From Bacteroidota bacterium (GTDB lineage Bacteria > Bacteroidota > Bacteroidia > Flavobacteriales > Weeksellaceae): a DNA stretch of 8,736 bases. Under the pieces are notes generated by a model that saw only the letters and a program-made list of their open reading frames with translations, ran no database searches and was not told the origin of the DNA. Both the position numbers and the translations under genes were made by a program. Positions 1 to 7,108 of the stretch are shown here, piece by piece; the first letter of the stretch is position 1; every line of letters starts with the position of its first letter. The stretch is taken from assembly GCA_023399675.1 (NCBI GenBank), contig JAEWOM010000100.1:1-8736 (forward strand). Direction: 5' to 3'.

Positions 1-1212
1 GCGTTTGGCGATTTTAAAGACGAAAAAAGCATCAGTAAAATTGACCTGATGGCAATTATTGAAGATTCACTGAAAACACTTCTGAGAAAAAGATTTGATT
101 CAGATGATCATTTTGATGTTATCGTAAACCCTGATAAAGGTGACTTCCAGATTTTCCTGAATAAGACCATTGTAGAAGACGAAATGTCGGAAGATGATGA
201 TCTGGAGATAGAAATTTCTGAAGCGAAAAAAATTGATGAAACGTTCGAAGTAGGTGAGGAGTATGCGGTGGAAATTCCCATTGCTCAGCTCGGACGCAGA
301 AGCATACTTACTTTAAAGCAGATTTTGGCAACCAAACTGCAGGAGCATAACAACGCCATGCTTTATGACGAATTTAAGGACAGAATCGGCGAAATAGTAA
401 CCGGAGAAGTTCACCATGTGCGTAAGGCTCATGCGATTCTTCTTGATGACGAAGACAACGAATTTATTTTACCAAAGGAAAATCAGATTCCTTCCGATTT
501 CTATAAAAAAGGTGAGAACATCCGCGCGGTAGTTGAATCTGTAGATTTCAAAGGATCCAAGCCTCAGATCACCGTTTCCAGAACGTCACCGAGATTCCTG
601 GAAAAACTTTTGGAACTGGAAATCCCTGAAATTCAGGACGGAACTATTATCCTGAAGAAAGTGGTACGAATTCCCGGCGAAAAAGCAAAAATTGCCGTGG
701 ATGCCTATGATGACCGTATTGATCCGGTAGGAGCATGTGTCGGCGTGAAAGGTTCCAGAATTCACGGAGTGGTACGCGAACTGAGAAATGAAAATATTGA
801 CGTTATTCAGTGGTCCAAAAATCCAGAAATATTAGTAAAAAGAGCACTCGGAAATATCACGGTGAATAAAATCGACCTTAACCAGGACGAAAATTACGCA
901 ATGGTTTATACGCCGGTGGAAGAAATTTCGAAAGTGATCGGTAAGCAGGGTCAGAATATCAGGCTCGCCTCATGGCTTTCCGGTTTTGAAATTGATGTAT
1001 ACCGCGAAACCTCCGAAGACGATGATGTTGAACTGGATGAGTTCAAAGACGAAATTGAAGACTGGATTATTGAAGAATTTAAGAAAGTAGGTCTGGATAC
1101 AGCACGAAGTGTTCTGGATAAAGATACCGATGCACTGGTAAAAATGGTGGATCTGGAAGAAGAACAGATTGATGATGTAAAACAGATACTGAAGGAAGAA
1201 CTGGAAGCTTAA
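1..1212 (+). CDS. nusA: Transcription termination/antitermination factor NusA (5' end cut by window edge)
   Basis: NusA binds RNA polymerase and nascent RNA and modulates pausing, termination and antitermination. The frame is open from base 1: the 16 codons before the ATG at 49 read AFGDFKDEKSISKIDL, which resembles the conserved NusA N-terminus before the L-M-x-I-[LI]-E-D motif. I therefore take the ATG at 49 as internal, with the true start a few codons left of the window. Of 403 visible codons, about 1-125 are the polymerase-binding N-terminal domain. An S1 domain spans about 130-198. KH1 contains DPVGACVGVKGSRI from 241, with its GxxG at 248-251. KH2 contains GKQGQNIRLASW from 314. The acidic C-terminus (about 340-403) may hold one degenerate AR/helix-hairpin-helix-like repeat. 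It is followed 80 bases later by infB in the same direction, the usual rimP-nusA-infB order; rimP would lie off the left edge. Confidence 0.96.
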   Translation, partial: AFGDFKDEKSISKIDLMAIIEDSLKTLLRKRFDSDDHFDVIVNPDKGDFQIFLNKTIVEDEMSEDDDLEIEISEAKKIDETFEVGEEYAVEIPIAQLGRRSILTLKQILATKLQEHNNAMLYDEFKDRIGEIVTGEVHHVRKAHAILLDDEDNEFILPKENQIPSDFYKKGENIRAVVESVDFKGSKPQITVSRTSPRFLEKLLELEIPEIQDGTIILKKVVRIPGEKAKIAVDAYDDRIDPVGACVGVKGSRIHGVVRELRNENIDVIQWSKNPEILVKRALGNITVNKIDLNQDENYAMVYTPVEEISKVIGKQGQNIRLASWLSGFEIDVYRETSEDDDVELDEFKDEIEDWIIEEFKKVGLDTARSVLDKDTDALVKMVDLEEEQIDDVKQILKEELEA

Positions 1213-1253
1213 TGTAATCCAGCTGTCCTATTTAAACTAAAATCACAAAAAAG

Positions 1254-1279
1254 ACAGGTTATTTATCAACCAGACCTGT
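1254..1279 (+). other. Small inverted repeat in the nusA-infB spacer
   Basis: In the 80-base spacer, ACAGGT (1254-1259) is complementary to ACCTGT (1274-1279), and GGTT (1257-1260) can instead pair with AACC (1268-1271). No T-run follows, so it does not look like an intrinsic terminator. Read-through from nusA to infB is expected. It sits just upstream of the infB start, where a weak hairpin could affect initiation or mark an RNA-processing site, but stems this short can occur by chance. No Shine-Dalgarno motif precedes infB; the bases before its ATG are A-rich, as is usual in Bacteroidota. Confidence 0.25.
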
Positions 1280-1292
1280 AACGAAGTAAAAT

Positions 1293-4085
1293 ATGCCAAA
1301 AGTAAGACTAAACAAAGCGGTAAAGGAGTTTAATATTTCAATTTCCAGACTTGTAGAATTTCTGCAGGATAAGGGATTTGAAGTGGAAGCCAATCCAAAT
1401 GCTCAGCTGAACGAAGCAGCTTACAATGCACTTGCAGGTGAGTTTGCAAAAGACAGCCAGCAGCGCAAAGCTTCGCATGAAGTGGTTATTTCCAAAATAC
1501 CTGAGGAAAAACTGGCGATTGAGGAAAAAGTTCCGGAAGTAATCCGCGCAAAATCAACGCTAAAAGCTGAACCGAAAGTTCTGGGCAAAGTAGATCTCAG
1601 CGGTAAAAAGCCTGAAGAAGAAGTTGCGAAAGCCGAGGAAGCAAAACCGGAAGTTCAGCCTGAAGAACCGAAAGAGGAAGTTATTACGGCAGGCAGCGAT
1701 AAGCAGGAATTTAAGGTATTGGATAAAATTGATCTGTCCACCCTGCAAAGCGGCAGATCTAAACCTGCAGCCAGAAAAGAGAAAAAAACCGAAAAACCTG
1801 CAGTTCAACCGGAAAAGGAAGCACCGAAAGCAGAAACAGCGAAGCCTGCGGAGAAGCCGGAAGTGTCCCAATCTGAAGAAATCAAACAGGTGGAATTCGA
1901 TACCCCGGAAAAAATTAAAACCGTTTACCAGAAACTGGACGGGCCGAAAATTCTGAAAGAAAAGGTAGATCTTACGCAGTTTCAAAGCAGCGGTTCCGAC
2001 CGTAAGAAGAAACGCAAAAGAATTGAAAAACCTGCAACAGGACAACAGTCAGCCGGACAGGGTAGAAACAGACCGGGAGCCGGTGGACAAAGACCGCAGG
2101 GCGGAAATAACCAGGGCAACAGAGGAGGCCAGGGTAAAAAAGGTGGCGGACGCGGACAGCGTACCATGCCTGTTGAGCTTACAGATGAGCAGGTAAAGAA
2201 CCAGATTAAGGAAACACTGGAAAAACTGACCAGTAAAGGAGGTAAGTCTAAAGGTGCCAAGTACCGGAAAGAAAAAAGAATTTTCAGAAGGGAGCAGGAT
2301 GAACTTCAGCAGGAACTTGAAGCTCAGGACACTACACTTAAGGTAACCGAATTTATCACAGTTGGTGAACTGGCAAGTTTGATGAATGTGAGCCCGACAG
2401 AAGTGATCTCTGCATGTTTTTCATTGGGAGTTATGGTAACGATGAACCAGCGACTGGAAGCGGATACGCTTCTGCTCGTTGCAGACGAATTCGGATACAA
2501 AATAGAATTCCAGGATGCCGGTCTTGAAGATACCGACAGCGATGAGGAAATGGATGCAGAAGAAGATCTGGAAAAACGCGCTCCGATCGTTACTGTGATG
2601 GGACACGTTGACCACGGTAAAACATCTCTCCTCGATTATGTAAGAAAAACCAATGTTATCGCCGGAGAATCCGGTGGTATTACACAGCATATCGGTGCAT
2701 ACAACGTAAAACTGGAAGACGGCGAAAAAATTACTTTCCTCGATACACCGGGTCACGAAGCGTTTACCGCAATGCGTGCACGTGGAGCACAGATTACGGA
2801 TATCGCCATTATCGTAATTGCAGCGGATGATGAAGTGATGCCGCAGACTAAAGAAGCAATTGCGCACGCACAGGCAGCCGGAGTACCGATGATTATAGCA
2901 ATCAATAAAGTAGATAAGCCAACCGCAAATCCGGACAAAATCCGAGAGCAGCTTTCAGCCATGAATATTCTGGTTGAAGAATGGGGCGGAAATGTTCAGT
3001 CTCAGGAAATTTCAGCAAAATTCGGTAACAATGTTGATCTGCTGCTGGAAAAAGTTCTTCTGCAGGCAGAAATGCTGGAACTGCAGGCCAATCCTGCAAG
3101 AAATGCGCAGGGAGTGGTTATTGAAGCATCACTGGATAAAGGACGCGGTTATGTTGCAACAATGCTTGTCGAAACAGGAACACTTCGCGTCGGCGATTAT
3201 GTTCTGGCCGGGAAAAACCACGGTAAAGTGAAAGCATTGCTCGACGAAAGAGGCAGAAATATGGATTCGGCCGGACCTTCAAAACCTGCCACGATTCTGG
3301 GTCTCGACGGTGCACCGACAGCCGGTGACAAATTCCGGGTTTATCAGGATGAAAGTGAAGCGAAATCCATTGCAAATAAACGCGGCCAGCTGCAGCGCGA
3401 ACTGTCCATCCGGACCAAGAAGCATACAACGCTGGAGGAACTCGGAAGACGTATTGCCCTTGGCGAATTCAAGGAACTGAATATTATCCTGAAAGGTGAC
3501 GTAGACGGATCGGTTGAAGCACTTTCAGATCAGCTTCAGAGGCTGTCTACGGCAGAAATCAGCGTGAATATCCTGCACAAAGGTGTAGGTCAGATAACCG
3601 AATCCGACGTCAACCTGGCTACCGCATCCGATGCAATTATTATCGGATTTAACGTCAGAGCGGGTGCAAATGCGAAAGATCTGGCTGACAAAGAAGAAAT
3701 CGAAATCAGAACGTATTCTGTCATCTACAAAGCGATTGATGAGGTGAAGGAAGCGATGGAAGGTCTCCTGTCACCGGAAATCAAGGAAGAAGTGATCGGA
3801 AACGTGGAAATTCGCGAAGTTTTCAAAATTTCTAAGGTCGGTACCATCGCAGGTTGTATGGTTCTTTCCGGAAAGGTAACCCGAAACTCCAAAGTTCGTC
3901 TGCTCCGCGACGGTATTGTAAAACACGACGGTGAACTCGACAGCTTGAAGCGTTTCAAAGATGATGTGAAAGAAGTGACGAAAGGTTATGAATGCGGATT
4001 GAGCATCAAAGGCTTCAATGATATTGAGGAAAATGACCTTCTTGAAGTTTATGAAGAAGTGGAAGTGAAGAAGAAACTGAAATAA
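1293..4085 (+). CDS. infB: Translation initiation factor IF-2
   Basis: This GTPase brings initiator tRNA to the 30S ribosome and promotes subunit joining. It has 930 residues, long like other Bacteroidota IF-2 proteins. An IF2_N helical domain occupies 1 to about 52 ([13 protein letters not shown] from residue 4). A long, charged, K/E/P-rich linker follows (about 60-330), with three copies of a K-[VI]-L-x-K-x-D-L-[ST]-like motif at 95-103, 141-149 and 219-228, and a Gly/Gln/Arg/Asn-rich patch at about 250-290. A second IF2_N-like domain lies near 350-410. All GTPase motifs are present: G1 GHVDHGKT at 437-444, G2 [11 protein letters not shown]3 DTPGH at 484-488, G4 NKVD at 538-541, and G5 SAK at 574-576. 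Domains II to IV follow, including the conserved [12 protein letters not shown] and GFNVRAGA stretches. The ATG fits the family N-terminus. It is the last gene of the nusA operon before the terminator at 4108. Confidence 0.98.
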   Translation: MPKVRLNKAVKEFNISISRLVEFLQDKGFEVEANPNAQLNEAAYNALAGEFAKDSQQRKASHEVVISKIPEEKLAIEEKVPEVIRAKSTLKAEPKVLGKVDLSGKKPEEEVAKAEEAKPEVQPEEPKEEVITAGSDKQEFKVLDKIDLSTLQSGRSKPAARKEKKTEKPAVQPEKEAPKAETAKPAEKPEVSQSEEIKQVEFDTPEKIKTVYQKLDGPKILKEKVDLTQFQSSGSDRKKKRKRIEKPATGQQSAGQGRNRPGAGGQRPQGGNNQGNRGGQGKKGGGRGQRTMPVELTDEQVKNQIKETLEKLTSKGGKSKGAKYRKEKRIFRREQDELQQELEAQDTTLKVTEFITVGELASLMNVSPTEVISACFSLGVMVTMNQRLEADTLLLVADEFGYKIEFQDAGLEDTDSDEEMDAEEDLEKRAPIVTVMGHVDHGKTSLLDYVRKTNVIAGESGGITQHIGAYNVKLEDGEKITFLDTPGHEAFTAMRARGAQITDIAIIVIAADDEVMPQTKEAIAHAQAAGVPMIIAINKVDKPTANPDKIREQLSAMNILVEEWGGNVQSQEISAKFGNNVDLLLEKVLLQAEMLELQANPARNAQGVVIEASLDKGRGYVATMLVETGTLRVGDYVLAGKNHGKVKALLDERGRNMDSAGPSKPATILGLDGAPTAGDKFRVYQDESEAKSIANKRGQLQRELSIRTKKHTTLEELGRRIALGEFKELNIILKGDVDGSVEALSDQLQRLSTAEISVNILHKGVGQITESDVNLATASDAIIIGFNVRAGANAKDLADKEEIEIRTYSVIYKAIDEVKEAMEGLLSPEIKEEVIGNVEIREVFKISKVGTIAGCMVLSGKVTRNSKVRLLRDGIVKHDGELDSLKRFKDDVKEVTKGYECGLSIKGFNDIEENDLLEVYEEVEVKKKLK

Positions 4086-4107
4086 ATGTTAACAAATAAT
4101 TAATATT

Positions 4108-4141
4108 AATCACTCTGCAGACTGTAGAGTGATTTTTTTTT
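4108..4141 (+). terminator. Intrinsic terminator after infB
   Basis: AATCACTCT (4108-4116) pairs perfectly with AGAGTGATT (4126-4134). The stem extends inward through a G-T wobble, C-G and A-T to a three-base loop (4120-4122), giving about 12 pairs. A run of T covers 4133-4141. It lies 23 bases past the infB stop and separates the nusA-infB operon from the susC-like gene. Confidence 0.88.
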
Positions 4142-4150
4142 CATTATGAA

Positions 4151-4158
4151 TACTTTTG
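4151..4158 (+). promoter_or_regulatory. Candidate Bacteroidota -7 promoter box for the SusC/D operon
   Basis: TACTTTTG matches the Bacteroidota -7 consensus TAnnTTTG exactly and lies just after the infB terminator. Where a -33 TTTG/TTG would be expected (about 4127-4134) there is only the terminator arm and its T-run, so half the promoter is missing. If used, it would give a leader of roughly 115 bases. An alternative is an atypical promoter closer to the gene. The spacer (4142-4280) is otherwise very AT-rich, including nine T's at 4200-4208, with no recognisable operator. Confidence 0.3.
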
Positions 4159-4235
4159 TAATAAACAACATAATAGCCTTATAGACACTTAATATCCTGT
4201 TTTTTTTTAAAATTTCTCAAAAAATATTTTTTTAT

Positions 4236-4279
4236 TTAGTATTTTTTAACATATCTGCCCTAATATTAAAAAATGTTAA
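4236..4279 (+). other. AT-rich hairpin ending one base before the susC-like start codon
   Basis: ATTTTTTAACAT (4241-4252) pairs with ATATTAAAAAAT (4263-4274) with one C-A mismatch. It extends outward through two G-T wobbles and three A-T pairs to 4236 and 4279, around a ten-base loop at 4253-4262. An alternative pairing is the perfect repeat TTAACAT (4246-4252) with ATGTTAA (4273-4279). Either could shelter the start codon in the RNA or serve as a protein-binding inverted repeat. The region is so AT-rich that chance pairing is a serious alternative. Confidence 0.35.
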
Positions 4280-4280
4280 T

Positions 4281-4574
4281 ATGAATGGGATTGTAAAACT
4301 GTTAAGTATTGCGGCGCTTTTCTTCGCAGGAGTAGGATTGGTGTTTGCGCAAACTTCAAATGACACTATCCAGGAAAGGGAAATCGAGGAAGTGGTTATT
4401 GTTGGTTTTGGACAAAAAAAGGTAATCAGTGAAGTAACCGGTGCAGTGTCGACGGTTCGGAGCGAAGCCATTAAGCAGGTTCCGGTGGCATCCGTTGATA
4501 AGATGCTGCAGGGTAGAACAACTGGTGTACAAACCGGTAGCTCTTCTGGTCAGCCAGTGGAATGGCCAGTGTAA
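4281..4574 (+). CDS. N-terminal fragment of the SusC-like receptor: signal peptide, TonB-box region, start of plug
   Basis: 97 codons as they stand. Residues 1-23 form a signal peptide: Lys6, a hydrophobic stretch, then VFA followed by Gln24, a cleavage pattern common in this phylum. EEVVIVGFG at 36-44 is the TonB-box-like motif of SusC proteins. The plug begins with VTGAVSTV and LQGRTTGVQ. Many SusC proteins carry a carboxypeptidase-regulatory-like domain before the TonB box, but here only about 12 residues separate it from the signal cleavage site. The last five codons (VEWPV) are out of frame with the family and follow the break. The ATG at 4281 fits the signal peptide; another ATG at 4273 is out of frame and stops after three codons. 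Confidence 0.7.
   Translation: MNGIVKLLSIAALFFAGVGLVFAQTSNDTIQEREIEEVVIVGFGQKKVISEVTGAVSTVRSEAIKQVPVASVDKMLQGRTTGVQTGSSSGQPVEWPV
4553..4564 (+). other. Frameshift site in the susC-like gene
   Basis: The upstream frame reads cag cca gtg gaa tgg and stops at 4572. The frame that continues the family sequence reads gga atg gcc from 4559. One missing G in what would be ccaggtggaatgg explains both; a two-base insertion fits less well. No X-XXY-YYZ slippery heptamer is present, which argues against programmed -1 frameshifting. There is no long homopolymer here either, which makes slipped-strand phase variation unlikely. Confidence 0.8.
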
Positions 4575-7096
4575 GAGTACGTGGTATCTCTTCCATTAAT
4601 GGCGTAGTTTCCCCTATTTACGTATTGGACGGGGTAAGAATTGCCAATGGAGATCTTACTACAGGTAATACCACCGCAAATATTCTGGCAAACCTCAATC
4701 CGGATGACATCGAATCAATTACAGTGCTGAAAGATGCAGTTTCCACAGCTGTTTATGGTGCGGATGCTGGGGCAGGTGTTATCGTAATTACCACTAAATC
4801 AGGTAGGAAAGGACGTCCGAGATTTAATCTTGGCTTTAACAGTGGTTTTAATGATCGCGCTGTAAAACAGCATGAACGTTTCACAGCAGATCAATGGAAA
4901 CAATATCTTGCGGACGGTTTTTCCAATTATTTTGGTTCAAATTATACGATTGAAGATATTCAGAATGGTGCAATAGGAGCAGGTCCTGCCGGAGTGTTTA
5001 ATTCAACACACGATACCGACTGGGCAGAAGAAACCCAACGTTTGGGATGGCAACAGAATGCAGATTTCAGTATGAGTGGCGGAAGTGATAATTTAACTTA
5101 TTATGGTTCTGCAAATTACTTTAACCAGGAAAGTTTAGTGAAAAACTCCTCTTTTAATAGAATGGCGTTTACTACTAAACTCGCATATAAAGCAACCGAG
5201 AGATTTACGCTAACTACAGATTTCCAGTTTTCATACTCAAAATTGAGAACTTTGAGCCAGGGTGGTGCTTTTGCTAATCCAATTTTGGCACAGTATTTCA
5301 ACAGGCCGACAGATCCTGTTTACAATCCGGACGGCAGCTATTATTGGCTTCCAAGTAATTCCAGATTGTCCAATGGGATGTTCAATGTGCCATACCTTTT
5401 AGAGAATAACTTTAGCAAGGCCGGAACATTCAGAGGTTATGCCAATTTGAGCGGAGAGTATAAAATTTTAAGAAATCTTGTTTATAAACTGGTTTTCTCA
5501 CCTGAGTACATTACGATTGAAGAAGATACATACTGGAATCCGACGCATGGTGACGGCTTCACTTATGGTGGATATCAAAGAACATCCAATAACAGATACT
5601 TCAATTTTAATATCCAGAATATTTTAGAATATAACCATAAATTCGATCTCCATAATATCGGTGCTACCTTAATACAGGAGGCTTATAAAACGGATAATAA
5701 ATTTCTGCAGGCAACCGGTATAACCGTTGGTACGCCACAGCTGAATACTTTAGCGAACTTTGTTGTTCCTTATGGTTATGACGGTACAATGGGTGTGGGT
5801 TCAAGATATGGTTATGCAGTCACCGGACATTACGATTATGACAGACTCGTATTGGTAGATGCTTCATTCAGACGCGATGTTTTATCTCAATTCATGCCTG
5901 GAAACAAAGCCGGAAACTTCTGGTCTTTAGGTTTGGGAGTTGACTTAGCCAGACTTAACTTTATTAGAGATATCAACCAGATTTCAATGCTGAAATTCAG
6001 GACATCTTACGGTAAACTTGGTAACCAGGTTAGTGCAAATCCTTATGCACTGTATGGTTATAACATCAATTACAATGATCAAGCCGCTGCAGGTTATTCA
6101 GGTTTTATGAATCCGGATCTGAGATGGGAAACTGTGAAACCATTTAATATAGGATTGGATTTTGGGTTTTTCAGAAATCGACTGACAATTTCTGCAGAAT
6201 ACTTTAATAAAGAAACAAATGACCTGTTGTACAGTTTACCACTGCAAACTTCGCAAGGTTTGACGAGCTACTTGGATAATATTGGATCTTTGGTGAATAA
6301 GGGGTATGAGTTCACACTTAATACCAAGATTTTTGAAGGTGGACGAGATCAACTGAACTTTGATCTTGGATTTAATCTCTCCACTTTGGATAACAAAATT
6401 ACTGAGCTGTACGGTGGCGACGTGAACGGGGCAACTACGACGATCAGAGTTGGAGAAAGCGTTAGAACCTGGTATATGAGAAAGTGGGCAGGGGTAGATC
6501 CGGCGAATGGTGATCCGCTTTGGTATTTGAATGGAGTGGATGGTGAAACCACAAATAATTATAACCAGGCCAAGCAGGCAGTACAGGGTTCAATGTTAAG
6601 TGATATCTATGGTGGAGCAAATGCCAATCTTTCCTACAGAGGTTTTGGTCTAGACGTTCAGTTCACCTATGGCTTCGGTTCTAAAATATATGATGACTGG
6701 GCTTTGTACACCTTCTCAGATGGTCAGTATACGTACAATTATCCGGGATATGGAACCGTTTTCGGCGATTACTGGACTCCACAGAATACAACTGCATCGA
6801 ATCCTAAGCCAATATACTTAGGAAACAAACGCTCCAATGCTGCTTCTTCCAGATTCCTGTATGACGGTGATTATATCAGACTCAGCAATGCAAGGCTGTC
6901 ATACTCCTTCAATCCTGATTTGTTGAGAACTGCCGGATTAAATTCTTTCCAAATTTATGTAATGGCCAATAACGCCTGGACGCATATGTTTGACAAGGAT
7001 CTGAGATTTGACCCGGAAATCAATGTGACCGGTTCTTCAAACCTGGGGCTTCCTATTTTGAAAACATACCTTTTCGGTGTTAATTTTACCTTCTAA
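4562..7096 (+). CDS. C-terminal fragment of the SusC-like receptor: plug and beta-barrel
   Basis: 844 codons in the frame one base back from the N-terminal fragment. The ATG at 4562 is only the first Met after the break and lies in conserved plug sequence (MASVRVRGISS), so it is probably not a natural start. Plug hallmarks follow: SPIYVLDGV, then NPDDIESITVLKDA, then GVIVITTKSGRKG. The usual Y-G-S-R-G-A-N-G signature appears here as YGADAGAG. The rest is barrel, rich in alternating aromatic and polar residues and ending ILKTYLFGVNFTF. It has no signal peptide of its own, so if made by coupling at the 13-base overlap it could not reach the outer membrane. Confidence 0.7.
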   Translation: MASVRVRGISSINGVVSPIYVLDGVRIANGDLTTGNTTANILANLNPDDIESITVLKDAVSTAVYGADAGAGVIVITTKSGRKGRPRFNLGFNSGFNDRAVKQHERFTADQWKQYLADGFSNYFGSNYTIEDIQNGAIGAGPAGVFNSTHDTDWAEETQRLGWQQNADFSMSGGSDNLTYYGSANYFNQESLVKNSSFNRMAFTTKLAYKATERFTLTTDFQFSYSKLRTLSQGGAFANPILAQYFNRPTDPVYNPDGSYYWLPSNSRLSNGMFNVPYLLENNFSKAGTFRGYANLSGEYKILRNLVYKLVFSPEYITIEEDTYWNPTHGDGFTYGGYQRTSNNRYFNFNIQNILEYNHKFDLHNIGATLIQEAYKTDNKFLQATGITVGTPQLNTLANFVVPYGYDGTMGVGSRYGYAVTGHYDYDRLVLVDASFRRDVLSQFMPGNKAGNFWSLGLGVDLARLNFIRDINQISMLKFRTSYGKLGNQVSANPYALYGYNINYNDQAAAGYSGFMNPDLRWETVKPFNIGLDFGFFRNRLTISAEYFNKETNDLLYSLPLQTSQGLTSYLDNIGSLVNKGYEFTLNTKIFEGGRDQLNFDLGFNLSTLDNKITELYGGDVNGATTTIRVGESVRTWYMRKWAGVDPANGDPLWYLNGVDGETTNNYNQAKQAVQGSMLSDIYGGANANLSYRGFGLDVQFTYGFGSKIYDDWALYTFSDGQYTYNYPGYGTVFGDYWTPQNTTASNPKPIYLGNKRSNAASSRFLYDGDYIRLSNARLSYSFNPDLLRTAGLNSFQIYVMANNAWTHMFDKDLRFDPEINVTGSSNLGLPILKTYLFGVNFTF

Positions 7097-7108
7097 TACT
7101 TAAAGAAA

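Larger units (their letters stand above)
4281..7096 (+). pseudogene. SusC/RagA-family TonB-dependent outer-membrane receptor, frameshifted
   Basis: Intact members form a 22-stranded outer-membrane barrel with a plug. Working with a SusD lipoprotein cap and TonB energy, they import glycans, peptides or similar nutrients. Two frames (4281-4574 and 4562-7096) encode adjoining parts of one such protein. The break falls after SSSGQP at residue 92. Inserting one G beside 4557 gives GQPGGMASVRVRG, which fits the family pattern and yields about 938 residues, a normal length for the short class. No other break is visible in the remaining 844 codons, so the lesion is recent or artefactual. The last residue is Phe, as expected of an outer-membrane barrel. 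The susD-like gene starts 12 bases past the stop, so the two form an operon. The substrate cannot be told from the sequence. As written, the exported N-terminus and the barrel are uncoupled and no functional receptor would be made. Confidence 0.85.

Noticed and set aside
1560..2260. Open frames on both strands inside the infB linker (such as 1560-2045 minus, 1624-1956 plus, 1982-2260 minus)
   Set aside because: They overlap the K/E/P- and G-rich part of IF-2, whose biased codons leave other frames open; their products are low-complexity and match no family I know.
2421..3958. Minus- and plus-strand open frames over the IF-2 GTPase and C-terminal domains
   Set aside because: They lie fully inside a well-supported gene, show no domain or plausible start context, and are shadows of its codons.
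4200..4208. Nine-T tract as a phase-variable promoter element
   Set aside because: The whole spacer is T/A-rich, and the tract does not sit between recognisable promoter elements.
4142..4280. Riboswitch or small RNA in the susC leader
   Set aside because: The spacer is nearly all A/T with no conserved aptamer-like core; only the start-codon hairpin is visible.
4553..4564. Programmed -1 ribosomal frameshift
   Set aside because: No slippery heptamer is present, and I saw no stimulatory structure; SusC receptors are normally encoded in one frame. Simple mutation or sequencing error is more likely.
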